64,000 nt of DNA from Taibaiella sp041660405 (lineage in GTDB: Bacteria > Bacteroidota > Bacteroidia > Chitinophagales > Chitinophagaceae). How positions within the stretch are numbered: position 1 is the first letter of the stretch; each line of letters starts with the position of its first letter. This document shows, piece by piece, positions 7,219 to 15,685 of this stretch. Below the pieces are notes generated by a model that saw only the letters and a program-made list of their open reading frames with translations, was not told the DNA's origin and searched no databases. Position numbers and translations under genes: made by a program. The stretch lies in NCBI GenBank assembly GCA_041660405.1, contig JBAZWL010000010.1, positions 62,001-126,000 of the forward strand, given 5' to 3'.

Positions 7219-8226
7219 CTACTCTATAGAAGCCTTTTCTGCATTTTCAATATAAAACGTAATGCATTCCAGGTTTCTGATGAATACATTTGACTCCTTT
7301 TCATTATACTTTCTATCTCTCGGAAATGTTTTACTTAAAAAGGTATTTGCAGTCTGCCAGTTTTCTTCTGAATAAAAAATGGGGCGCCATGATTGCTTCG
7401 AGCTATTATCAATCGCAATACCATTCTGGGCCATTAATATAGGCGAGTACAGCTCGTAAGGCAAATAACTCAACTCGTTTTGTAAGGCCCATTGATAGCG
7501 TTGTTTTAAATAATTAAGATAACCCATAACCCGCGCTTTGATTTCGGCAGGAGATTCCGGGTGCCGGGCTTTCATCCGCCATTGATTGTACTCCTTTCTG
7601 TAAGGGCTGTTACCCCTTAAGCGGGAGGTAACCTTGCTAAAGGAAACATATTCATACTGCGCAACGTGCAGTTGTATGCCCTTTCCGTCCTCCAATCTTT
7701 GCAGATCATTGCGTTGGCCCTGGATCATCAACCCGATGTGGTCGTTTTTCTTATCAAATTTGTATTTGCCAAACACGATAGTGTCACTATTGATAAAGGT
7801 GTAAGTATTATCAGCAAAAACAAACAAGGCTGCCTTGTCGGCCTCTGAAGCCCATACACCTTCAAACCGGTCGTGCCCGGTTGTGGTGGCTTTGCTGACA
7901 ACACCGATGGTAATACCAAGTAGCAATAAGGCAACAATAGTACCCATCAATATGGAGGGCAAAAAATAATAAAGTGGAAGACTCTTAAGCGAGAATGCAG
8001 AACGGATTCCCTTTGCATGGACTTGAGTAGATTTAATATCCGATACAGCACCGCAACTGGTGCATTCGATATAGCCTTGTTTATTCCAGGCCCACCAGGC
8101 AAAGCCAGTGGCAAATGTTTTACAATAGCAAATCAGTTTGGTAGAGAAATTTTGTTTACAGGATGAGCATAGATGCTCGGAAAGATATTCGTTGTAAAAT
8201 ATCTTGTCTACAATGCCGAATTTCAT
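7219..8226 (-). CDS. Zinc-ribbon single-pass membrane protein of unknown function
   Basis: I do not recognise the family. Residues 19-60 hold CSSC, a CYC pair and CTSC, consistent with a zinc ribbon. Residues about 86-110 (YYFLPSILMGTIVALLLLGITIGVV) form one clear membrane segment. The following part (FEGVWASEADKAALFVFADNTYTFINSDTIVFGKYKF) reads like a small lipocalin-like beta domain of the GxW type. The C-terminal 150 residues are mixed and rich in Tyr and Trp, so the bulk probably lies outside the cytoplasm. It is a single gene divergent from porX with its own promoter. Confidence 0.7.
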   Translation of the reverse strand: MKFGIVDKIFYNEYLSEHLCSSCKQNFSTKLICYCKTFATGFAWWAWNKQGYIECTSCGAVSDIKSTQVHAKGIRSAFSLKSLPLYYFLPSILMGTIVALLLLGITIGVVSKATTTGHDRFEGVWASEADKAALFVFADNTYTFINSDTIVFGKYKFDKKNDHIGLMIQGQRNDLQRLEDGKGIQLHVAQYEYVSFSKVTSRLRGNSPYRKEYNQWRMKARHPESPAEIKARVMGYLNYLKQRYQWALQNELSYLPYELYSPILMAQNGIAIDNSSKQSWRPIFYSEENWQTANTFLSKTFPRDRKYNEKESNVFIRNLECITFYIENAEKASIE

Positions 8227-8256
8227 GATGATGTAGGGATAAATTTAAAATGTGCG

Positions 8257-8286
8257 CAAAAATATACAGAATAAGCACAATGCAAA
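8257..8286 (-). promoter_or_regulatory. Promoter of the zinc-ribbon membrane protein gene
   Basis: On the minus strand TTTG (8283-8286), 18-nt spacer and TATTTTTG (8257-8264) fit the Bacteroidota consensus, about 30 bp before the ATG at 8226. The rest of the 310-bp divergent region up to porX shows no other gene. Confidence 0.6.
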
Positions 8287-8536
8287 AATGGGAGGAAAAT
8301 TTTGTCTGGAATGCTGCATTATCTTCCACGAGGATTGCTTTACCGACAAATAGAGGTTATCTACCTTTTAATTGAAAAAAACTTCTGTTAAAGTAATAAG
8401 CTTATGCTTAATTCGTTGTAGTTTAGCCCAATCTTAAATTTGTTACTGCTATTCCCCAATTTTACTTCATACATTTATTTATTACTTAAAAAGAAAGCTA
8501 AAGGCAATGATATGCCGGAAGCACAACAATAATTAT

Positions 8537-10090
8537 ATGCAAGCAGAAATTCTATGGGTAGACGATGAAATAGAATCGTTGAAATCACAAATCCTTTTCC
8601 TGAAAAATAAAGGTTACGAAGTAAAACCATTTACCAATGGATATGATGTATTGGAACATCTAAAAACCAACCAGGCCGATGTTATTCTTCTGGATGAAAG
8701 TATGCCGGGCATGACCGGACTGGAGACCTTATCGCAAATCAAAGAGACCTACCCTACTATTCCCGTAGTGATGGTAACCAAGAACGAGGCGGAGAACATA
8801 ATGGAAGAAGCCATTGGTTCGCAGATCACCGATTACCTGATCAAACCTGTTAACCCTAACCAGGTTCTTCTTTCCCTGAAGAAAATAATGGATGGTAAAC
8901 GATTAGTTTCCGAAAAAACAACCATCGAGTATCAGAAAGATTTCCGTAATCTGTTCATGGCTTTGAACAATAATCCGAGTGTGGAAGAATGGAAAGACCT
9001 ATATAAAAAACTGGTGTATTGGGAAGTGGAAATGAGCAAAAGTGATAGCCCTGAAATGCAGGAAGTATTCAATAGTCAGAAGGCTGAAGCCAATACAGAA
9101 TTTTTCAAGTTTGTTTCCCGGAATTATACCGATTGGATACAGGAAAAGAAAAGTGATACACCGGTGATGTCGCATACCTTGTTTACACAAAAAATAGCGC
9201 CACATATTAAAAAAGGGAAATCCACTTTCATGGTATTGATCGATAACCTTCGTTACGACCAGTGGAAATCCATAGAACCTATTATCAGCCAGTTTTTCAG
9301 GGTTCAGGAAGAAGAAATGTTCTACAGCATTCTGCCTACTTCAACACAGTACAGCCGTAACGCTATATTCTCCGGTTTGCTACCAGTAGAAATTGAACGG
9401 AACTACCCTATTGAGTGGAAAAATGATGATGAACAAGGCGGTAAAAATTTATACGAAAAGCAATTCCTGGGTGATAATCTAAAACACCTGAAGCTGAATA
9501 ATATTAAGTGGGATTACCTCAAGATCACCAATAACGAAGATGGTAAAACAATGGAAGATAATTTCCATAACTACCTGAAGAATGATCTTACCGTAATCGT
9601 GTACAACTTTGTGGATATGCTTTCGCACGCCCGTACAGAAATGGAAGTACTGAAAGAACTTGCCGGCGACGAAGTATCATACCGCTCATTAACCGTAAGC
9701 TGGTTTGAACACTCCCCTCTTTTTCGTGCCTTGAAAAAGATAGCGGACAAAGACATTCAACTGATCATCACTACCGACCATGGTACTATGCGTGTAAAAA
9801 CACCAAGCAAATGTGTAGGCGATAAAACGACTACTACCAATCTGCGTTACAAGCATGGCCGTAATATTCAGTACGAGGAGAAAGATGTATTTGCTATTAC
9901 CAATCCGCATGAAGCAGGCTTGCCGCAACCGAATGTAAATTCAAAATACATCTTTGCAAAAGAGGATGTGTTCCTGTGTTATCCTAATAATTACAACTAT
10001 TACGTAAACTATTATAAGAACACCTTCCAGCACGGAGGTGTGTCTCTGGAAGAAGTTATTGTTCCGATAATACGGTTGACAAGTAAGTAA
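8537..10090 (+). CDS. porX: PorX-type response regulator with PglZ domain
   Basis: The 517-residue product has a receiver domain (residues 1-120; acidic DD near residue 9, phosphoacceptor Asp53 in VILLDESMPGMTG, Lys in DYLIKPVNP), a helical middle, and a PglZ alkaline-phosphatase-like domain (FMVLIDNLRYDQWKSI near residue 213 and IITTDHGTMRVK near residue 412 carry likely metal ligands). PorX of Porphyromonas gingivalis controls type IX secretion and has been reported to hydrolyse oligoribonucleotides. I use the ATG at 8537 because the protein then begins MQAEILWVDDE, as receiver domains do; an ATG at 8507 would add ten residues. The kinase partner PorY is not in this window. Three T9SS cargo genes are. 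Confidence 0.93.
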   Translation: MQAEILWVDDEIESLKSQILFLKNKGYEVKPFTNGYDVLEHLKTNQADVILLDESMPGMTGLETLSQIKETYPTIPVVMVTKNEAENIMEEAIGSQITDYLIKPVNPNQVLLSLKKIMDGKRLVSEKTTIEYQKDFRNLFMALNNNPSVEEWKDLYKKLVYWEVEMSKSDSPEMQEVFNSQKAEANTEFFKFVSRNYTDWIQEKKSDTPVMSHTLFTQKIAPHIKKGKSTFMVLIDNLRYDQWKSIEPIISQFFRVQEEEMFYSILPTSTQYSRNAIFSGLLPVEIERNYPIEWKNDDEQGGKNLYEKQFLGDNLKHLKLNNIKWDYLKITNNEDGKTMEDNFHNYLKNDLTVIVYNFVDMLSHARTEMEVLKELAGDEVSYRSLTVSWFEHSPLFRALKKIADKDIQLIITTDHGTMRVKTPSKCVGDKTTTTNLRYKHGRNIQYEEKDVFAITNPHEAGLPQPNVNSKYIFAKEDVFLCYPNNYNYYVNYYKNTFQHGGVSLEEVIVPIIRLTSK

Positions 10091-10112
10091 ATTTTCTTTT
10101 AGTGAAAAATCT

Positions 10113-10149
10113 AATGCTGAATCTTTTTTAAAAGGTTCAGCATTTTTTC
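10113..10149 (+). terminator. Terminator of porX
   Basis: AATGCTGAA pairs with TTCAGCATT and is followed by a T-run; the stem starts 22 bp after the porX stop. Confidence 0.85.
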
Positions 10150-10176
10150 TTTAAAGGAAGAATTGTGTCAACAAAA

Positions 10177-10449
10177 CTTTCTTGTATCGTGCCGGGCGCA
10201 CCTTTTATCGTACCGATACCATCGTGCACCGTTCCAGACTGACGAGGTGTCATACCGAAGATACCTTGCAGCGTTCCAAGAGCCCCTTTTACCGTTCCAA
10301 AGGTGCATTATATCGTTCCAACCTGACGAGGTGCCATACCGAAGGTGTCTTGCAGCCTTCCAAAAGTATCTTTTATCGTTCCTGAAATACCTTTTACCAT
10401 TCCATGACTGCCTTTTACCACTTCAAGGGACTGTTTTGCATTGCCGAGC
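10177..10449. repeat. Degenerate 21-bp tandem repeat array, about 13 units
   Basis: The stretch divides without gaps into 21-bp units with consensus near RTACCTTTTACCGTTCCAAAG. Units at 10240-10260 and 10324-10344 are 20/21 identical and 84 bp apart, and their neighbours also pair at that distance, so there is a higher-order repeat of four units. Because 21 is a multiple of three, several frames stay open: one (from 10163) reads as heptads such as RRYLAAF and QKYLLSF, another (10182-10385) as RSKSPFY and RSKGALY. I do not call either a gene: no start context and both frames look equally good. The remainder of 10091-10543 holds only the porX terminator. Confidence 0.9.
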
Positions 10450-10543
10450 TTATATTAATGCGTTTCCTACCCATATTTATGGGATAAAATATTAAAATAA
10501 TCAATAGTACCTTGAGTTTTTAACCATCAAAAACATCTAAACT

Positions 10544-11227
10544 ATGCTTACTTCAGAAGAAAATTTCCTGCGCATGGCACGCACTGTAAATGTTGTGCTC
10601 AATGACAATGTATCCTCATGGGGCCATGTAGGCAGATTTGCACAGGGTGCCAAAGATCTGGATCAATTACTAAGCCAATCGGCAATAGTCAGCAGCGAGG
10701 CCAAAATAGTAACGACAGGTGCTACGGAAGATAAACATGAAGCCGCCAACAAAGCCATTGAATTAGGCGTAAAACTAGCCAAAAGAGCCAGTATATATGC
10801 CCTTGATAAAAAAAATGTAACCCTCCACGACCAATTACGTATAAGTCGCAGCAGCCTCACCAATCGCCACGATGAAGAAGCCATAGCCAAATTGCGTGAT
10901 GTATATAAACAGATGGCAAAGAAAGTAACCGAACTTGGCCCTTACATGGTTACCCAGGAAGACCTTGCCCAGTTGAATACACTCACCCTCGAGTTTGAAG
11001 CAATTGCCAACAAGCCACGCGTATTGGTAACTACCCGCAAAGCCCACAACGATAGTGTACCCAAGCTGATTGCAGAAATACGAACAATACTATACGACCT
11101 GGATAGCCTCATTAATATATTTGAAAATACCACCTTCGCTTCCCAATATGCCAACGCCCGTAAAATAATAGACCTTGGCGGCCGCCATGATGATCCGGGT
11201 GGGGAAACACCACCAACCGAATCATAG
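10544..11227 (+). CDS. Helical protein of unknown function
   Basis: The 227-residue protein has no signal peptide and is predicted mostly helical by its pattern of hydrophobic and charged residues. It begins MLTSEENFLRMARTVNVVL and ends in an Asp/Gly/Pro-rich tail (GGRHDDPGGETPPTES). Similar-looking uncharacterised proteins occur in Bacteroidota, but I know no function. Weak similarity between its two halves (runs of TEDKHEAANKAIELG and TRKAHNDSVPKLIAEI) may mean an internal duplication of a four-helix unit. It lies directly after the 21-bp repeat array and is followed by its own terminator. Confidence 0.8.
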   Translation: MLTSEENFLRMARTVNVVLNDNVSSWGHVGRFAQGAKDLDQLLSQSAIVSSEAKIVTTGATEDKHEAANKAIELGVKLAKRASIYALDKKNVTLHDQLRISRSSLTNRHDEEAIAKLRDVYKQMAKKVTELGPYMVTQEDLAQLNTLTLEFEAIANKPRVLVTTRKAHNDSVPKLIAEIRTILYDLDSLINIFENTTFASQYANARKIIDLGGRHDDPGGETPPTES

Positions 11228-11247
11228 TACGACATTATTATATCAAA

Positions 11248-11285
11248 AGGCTGCTCCTGAAATTTCAGGAGCGGCCTCTTTTCTT
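11248..11285 (+). terminator. Terminator after the helical protein gene
   Basis: GGCTGCTCCTGAAA and TTTCAGGAGCGGCC form a near-perfect hairpin followed by TCTTTTCTTTC. Confidence 0.75.
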
Positions 11286-11405
11286 TCAAATTATTTCCAG
11301 ACAAAGACTATATAGCGCAATAGGATAGCTTTGATTTTTGCTATGATATTGTAACATTTACGCTATCTTAGCCGCACCAAACACTGCAATAAAAACTATA
11401 AAAGA

Positions 11406-12782
11406 ATGCGAATAGTGCTTTTGTTGGCCTATGGCATATTAATTTCTTCTACAGCCTTTACACAGGGCAGGCAACTGTCTGCATTGCCGCAAACACCTCA
11501 ATCTACAACATTCAAGCCTGTAATTATCAATACAGCCACACGGACGGTTATAGCATTGCCGAACCCCAACGTAACAGCTTCCGACATTAATAAACAAGAC
11601 CAAGAGCGGTTAAAACAACAGCAAAAAGAACTTGACCTTATCAACCAGGAAGTAGCTAAATACAAGCGAGAATCCCAACGACCCAAAACTACGATACGGC
11701 TTATTGATACTGCACAATGTAAAAAAGAGCTAGCTATATTCTACAATGCTTTATTGCAACTCAAAAACCTATTAGCCAATAACGCTAACCCCTCATTGGC
11801 TGATGCCTTTTACATTACGGAAAATGCCTACGGCAACTCTTACCTTACACGCAAAGAATATGACGATATAATCAACAAATCAGCAGACTTTATTAAAAGG
11901 TGGATGCAACAAAACAAGTACGACATCAATAACAATGATGATAAACATTTAGCTATTCAAAAGTTCATGTCTGAAAAGCTAACCATAGCTGAAGCACATA
12001 CCGCACAGGACGGTAAAATATTCATGCAGCAATCAGGGCATCTCCCTTTCTTTTATGACTTTGAAGATTATGAAGCAAAGGACGATCACCGTAATTTCTT
12101 TGTAACAAAATGCCTTGCCACAGGGGGTGGGCAATGTAACAGTATGCCGATGGTATATTTGTTGCTTGCCGAAAAACTGAATACACCCGCATATTTAAGT
12201 TTTGCACCACAACACGCCTTAGTTAAATACATCGACAACAGTGGGGAAACCATAAATTACGAGGCTACCAACAATTGGCGCATCAACAATTTGTGGTACC
12301 AGGAAAATCTTTTTATTAGCCCGGATGCCGTTCGTTCGGGTATTTACTTAGACACACTTAGTAAACAGAAAATTGTGGCTAACTGCATGATTGACCTTGC
12401 TATCCAATATGCCCGTAATATGCCCAATGATGATGGAAAGTTTATACAGGATTGCCTTTGGGAATCACATTTTTATTTCCCAAAGAACAATAACATTTAT
12501 GCCTACTTTGTATATAGCATCCTGCTCAAAGGTTGGTTGGCTAAATACATTGCCTTACATCACATAACCGATTTGGAGCAAATAAAGAATGACGAGTGGG
12601 CGTACAATTTGCAAAAGGAGTACCAGCAAAATGAAGCCTATATAAAGGAACTAGGCTATAGAGATTTACCCGAGGGGCTGTATAATGATATAGTGCAACA
12701 AGCGGAATTAAAGAGAGGTATCCAAAAACAACAGCGCCTTTCAGGCAAAACCAAACGAAACCTTTTTGTAACAGTACAATAA
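11406..12782 (+). CDS. Secreted transglutaminase-like cysteine protein
   Basis: The 458-residue protein has a signal peptide (1-20, ending AFTQ), a coiled-coil-like stretch rich in Lys, Glu and Gln (60-90) and a transglutaminase-like core. The triad is readable: Cys244 in GGGQCNSMPMVY, His270 in APQHALVKY and Glu286 in INYEATNN. Such folds act as proteases, peptide ligases or substrate-binding domains; which applies is unknown. The C-terminal third is helical and contains LGYRDLPEGL. The next gene, 35 bp on, encodes a paralogue of this layout, with the matching motif LGYREMPLQM. The protein should be periplasmic or surface-exposed. The two probably form an operon. Confidence 0.75.
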   Translation: MRIVLLLAYGILISSTAFTQGRQLSALPQTPQSTTFKPVIINTATRTVIALPNPNVTASDINKQDQERLKQQQKELDLINQEVAKYKRESQRPKTTIRLIDTAQCKKELAIFYNALLQLKNLLANNANPSLADAFYITENAYGNSYLTRKEYDDIINKSADFIKRWMQQNKYDINNNDDKHLAIQKFMSEKLTIAEAHTAQDGKIFMQQSGHLPFFYDFEDYEAKDDHRNFFVTKCLATGGGQCNSMPMVYLLLAEKLNTPAYLSFAPQHALVKYIDNSGETINYEATNNWRINNLWYQENLFISPDAVRSGIYLDTLSKQKIVANCMIDLAIQYARNMPNDDGKFIQDCLWESHFYFPKNNNIYAYFVYSILLKGWLAKYIALHHITDLEQIKNDEWAYNLQKEYQQNEAYIKELGYRDLPEGLYNDIVQQAELKRGIQKQQRLSGKTKRNLFVTVQ

Positions 12783-12817
12783 TAACAATGCGATAAATAA
12801 TTTTTAAATTTACGATT

Positions 12818-14947
12818 ATGAAATCCACCCTACTCACCCTTACTATTGTATTCAACGTATTTACCACCTTTGCACAAAGTGGTGAAAAACAATATTATTA
12901 CAACGCCAAAACAGGACTGGAAAACATGCTGAATGGCAAAGATATGCCAAGCTATGAAAAGGCTGTTTTCCTCATGGAGAACGCCTGGTATAATAACGAA
13001 GTAAAGGAAACGGATTGGGACAAGGTAATCAACTATCACATACAAAACGTTCAACAACTGGTTCTCGCCCATTACAATGAAACCTCAATAAAGCAAAAGC
13101 CCGGTTTGTTGATAACAAAAGAGCAACTGATACAGCAATACAAAAAAGCATTGACCAATTGGGCTATTTATACCTATATCACCCAAAACATCATTTTTGC
13201 AGATAGTACAGATATTTATACGCACAAAAAATACACCTATTCCTACAGCGACCCAATGGCAAGCAATGATTGGGCAAACTCGCAGGTCATTCATTTAAAC
13301 GATGAAAAAGAGGGGAACTGTTTTGCACTTGCGTCATTATTTAAGATACTTGCGGACAGATTACAATCTGGTGCACAGTTGTGTACCGCACCTTCACACA
13401 TTTATATTACGCATGATGACGAAAAGGGCGTAAAATATAATGTTGAATTAGGATCTAAATATTTCCCAGGTACAGGCATGATTAGTGCCATTACTTACAC
13501 TACCGATAAAGCTATAGAAAAAGGAATAGCACAACGGGAACTAACACCACAGCAACAAATAGCGCTCGCATTGGTGTACCTCGCCAAAGGTTATGAACAT
13601 AAGTTCAATACTACCAACGATGAATTTATATTGCAATGCGCACAAGCAGCTTTGCAATACGACAGCCACAACCTGAACGCACTTTTACTCAAAAGTGAGT
13701 ATTTCGAAAACAACCTTACAGAGCAGCACAAAGCTATTGAACAATTGCAAACGCAGCAGGATTTTAAAGAGTATCAAAATCTACTGGCACAGCTTTACGA
13801 TTTAGGATACAGAGAAATGCCTTTGCAAATGAAGAACACCCTAATGAAATTGTACAATAAAGAAAAGATAGAACTTGCACCCGTAAAGCTTGCTAAAGAC
13901 AAAAGCGGAGCAATAATACAGCAAGCTACTTTATCATGGGGGTTGTATGATGAGCGGCACACCAACAAAACAACAGAACGTTATGGCAATACTTTATTCA
14001 ATACTAAAACTAAACAGATAACAGCATTCACCTCAGAACAAAACCTATACAACAATTACAACTTTGACCCTGTCGTTTTTGCATTGAATATTGATCCATT
14101 GGCAGCAAAGTATCCAGGATATTCACCATACAGTTTTGCTTTAAATAGGCCAATAGATGGAGTTGACAGGAATGGGATGGAATGGAAAAGATTTAACCCC
14201 AATTATACTGCCACTATAGTATTCCCATCTGTTAGAGATAAGGATATAGAGTTAGAATATAATTTTGCAATGAAAGCAGGTATGAATGTCATTACTGTTG
14301 AATCTTGGGATGAACTATTAAACGATTTGCACGAAAAGAATAAAAGTTATCAAAATTTATTGTTTGGAGGTCACGGAGCAGGTGGTGGTGAGGCCCTTTC
14401 ATTTTTCGGTGGTTTCTATACTTTGAGTAGTGGCCAATATGATAAAAGGATTAAACAGGTAGGGAAGTACATTAAAAGCGATGGCAGTGCTATCCTGTTA
14501 GGATGTTTTGAAGGCGCTCCTTATGTAGAAGAGAGCCCCTATGGTAGGCCTTTAGATAAAAGACCTGCGCTAAAAAGTCTAGCAGCATTATTGAATAGAC
14601 CTGTTTATGCCAATGCAGGCTACGGAATAATCAAAGAGGGTATGTTTAGTGGAAATGTACTCCAAATGCATCCAGATCCTACTAGGGGACACACCGCTGG
14701 TGTAGATGAATTAAACCAAGCAGTTGGCGGTGTCTGGTATAGAATGGCGGTAAATGGAGAAGTCAAACCAGTTGGGATACTATCAATTAATAATGATGGA
14801 AGCTTTAATGTTCTATCTGTAAAAAGTATTGTCGATGAAATTAAAGGTGCAATTAATAAAGGTGTTAAGTCCTTCAACGATGTTTTCGATAAAAAGCCGT
14901 CAAACGATGATAAGAAAATTTTCAATAATACTCCTTATAGGAATTAG
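12818..14947 (+). CDS. Secreted fusion: transglutaminase-like, RHS-core tail, caspase-like C-terminus
   Basis: The 709-residue protein has a signal peptide (1-20). Residues about 130-345 are transglutaminase-like with Cys168 (EGNCFALASLFKIL), His194 (PSHIYI) and Glu210 (YNVELGSKY), then helical repeats. Residues 415-455 match the RHS-associated core junction (NIDPLAAKYPGYSPYSF, then NRPIDGVDRNG), but no YD-repeats precede it. Residues 456-709 form a separate domain with His519-Gly520 after a hydrophobic strand (NLLFGGHG) and Cys563 after another (AILLGCFEG), the layout of clan CD cysteine peptidases and of DUF4347. The DNA for this last part is visibly more AT-rich than the front. The layout is that of a polymorphic toxin. 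The next gene overlaps it by 41 bp. Confidence 0.75.
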   Translation: MKSTLLTLTIVFNVFTTFAQSGEKQYYYNAKTGLENMLNGKDMPSYEKAVFLMENAWYNNEVKETDWDKVINYHIQNVQQLVLAHYNETSIKQKPGLLITKEQLIQQYKKALTNWAIYTYITQNIIFADSTDIYTHKKYTYSYSDPMASNDWANSQVIHLNDEKEGNCFALASLFKILADRLQSGAQLCTAPSHIYITHDDEKGVKYNVELGSKYFPGTGMISAITYTTDKAIEKGIAQRELTPQQQIALALVYLAKGYEHKFNTTNDEFILQCAQAALQYDSHNLNALLLKSEYFENNLTEQHKAIEQLQTQQDFKEYQNLLAQLYDLGYREMPLQMKNTLMKLYNKEKIELAPVKLAKDKSGAIIQQATLSWGLYDERHTNKTTERYGNTLFNTKTKQITAFTSEQNLYNNYNFDPVVFALNIDPLAAKYPGYSPYSFALNRPIDGVDRNGMEWKRFNPNYTATIVFPSVRDKDIELEYNFAMKAGMNVITVESWDELLNDLHEKNKSYQNLLFGGHGAGGGEALSFFGGFYTLSSGQYDKRIKQVGKYIKSDGSAILLGCFEGAPYVEESPYGRPLDKRPALKSLAALLNRPVYANAGYGIIKEGMFSGNVLQMHPDPTRGHTAGVDELNQAVGGVWYRMAVNGEVKPVGILSINNDGSFNVLSVKSIVDEIKGAINKGVKSFNDVFDKKPSNDDKKIFNNTPYRN

Positions 14948-15509
14948 TGTACTTTCTTTTTTTAAGTGTAATACTCGATTGGAAAAACCTTCAATGTTTG
15001 AAGATTTTTCTATGATAGACAAAAAGGGTGTAAGACAATTAAAGGATATTGATTCTTCATCTTTGAGTAAGAAAAAGTACATTATTTTGAAGTATCAAGA
15101 TAGTAACGTTAGTGAAATCTTAGTCCATGATCCATTACGCGATTATATTGACCATGTGAAAATTTATAAAATGGCCAATTACGATGTGTATAAAGTAATT
15201 TTTAATAGAGATATGGTGGATGTAGGGAAATACTATTACATTACTTATAGTAATCAAGAAATGAGGCGTTATCTTTTTATGTCAAAAATAGCTGACGAGG
15301 ATAGCGTTTTTCTTTCCATTGTATGTGTGTATAAACCGGATAAACGCTATTGTTATACGGTTCACATGCCCATTAGTGATACAACTAATTTTATTTACAG
15401 AATTAAAGATTTAGAAGACACCATTTTGCAGAAACATAGTACAGGTTCAAGTGTTTCAGAGCTACGCCAAGGAAATAAAATGCTATTTGAAAGTGATGTA
15501 TTATTATAA
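14907..15509 (+). CDS. Membrane-anchored protein, candidate immunity partner
   Basis: The 200-residue product starts at the ATG at 14907 (MIRKFSIILLIGISVL), inside the last 41 bp of the upstream gene and in another frame. The N-terminus is a signal/anchor segment with Cys21 (SFFKC); Lys at -1 makes a lipobox doubtful. The rest is a mixed alpha/beta domain with many Tyr, Asp and Lys and no motif I recognise. The AT-rich composition matches the toxin-like end of the upstream gene and differs from the hmgA gene after it. Overlap, position and envelope targeting make an immunity role plausible; this is inference from context only. Confidence 0.65.
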   Translation: MIRKFSIILLIGISVLSFFKCNTRLEKPSMFEDFSMIDKKGVRQLKDIDSSSLSKKKYIILKYQDSNVSEILVHDPLRDYIDHVKIYKMANYDVYKVIFNRDMVDVGKYYYITYSNQEMRRYLFMSKIADEDSVFLSIVCVYKPDKRYCYTVHMPISDTTNFIYRIKDLEDTILQKHSTGSSVSELRQGNKMLFESDVLL

Positions 15510-15531
15510 GGGGGGGCATTGATATTGAATA

Positions 15532-15585
15532 GTAGGGACACATTGCATGTGTCCACAATGTTTGACGCATGTAATGCGTCCCTAC
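15532..15585. repeat. Palindromic repeat, family B copy 1
   Basis: The arms GTAGGGACACATTGCATGTG and the mirror ending AATGCGTCCCTAC flank a short centre. The same element, with few changes, recurs at 46615-46673. Confidence 0.75.
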
Positions 15586-15605
15586 CAAAGATAATTTTAT
15601 ACAAA

Positions 15606-15640
15606 ATATAGGGTGATACGAGTGATCGGTCACCCTATAT
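15606..15640 (+). terminator. Hairpin before hmgA
   Basis: A perfect 11-bp stem (ATATAGGGTGA with TCACCCTATAT) with a 13-nt loop lies 45 bp before hmgA. The following T-run is short, so termination of the upstream cassette is likely but not certain. Confidence 0.5.
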
Positions 15641-15685
15641 TTCGCAAATAGTTTTACCTTTACAGCTATAATTCTGTAAAAAAAC

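Noticed and set aside
7219..8226. Sensor or anti-sigma role for the zinc-ribbon protein
   Set aside because: A cytosolic zinc ribbon with one span resembles some anti-sigma factors, but no sigma factor gene is adjacent and no ZAS-type HxxxCxxC motif is present.
10163..10495. 110- and 67-codon heptad-repeat frames in the 21-bp array
   Set aside because: Two overlapping frames are equally open because the repeat unit is a multiple of three; neither has a promoter or start context, and a terminator lies just upstream.
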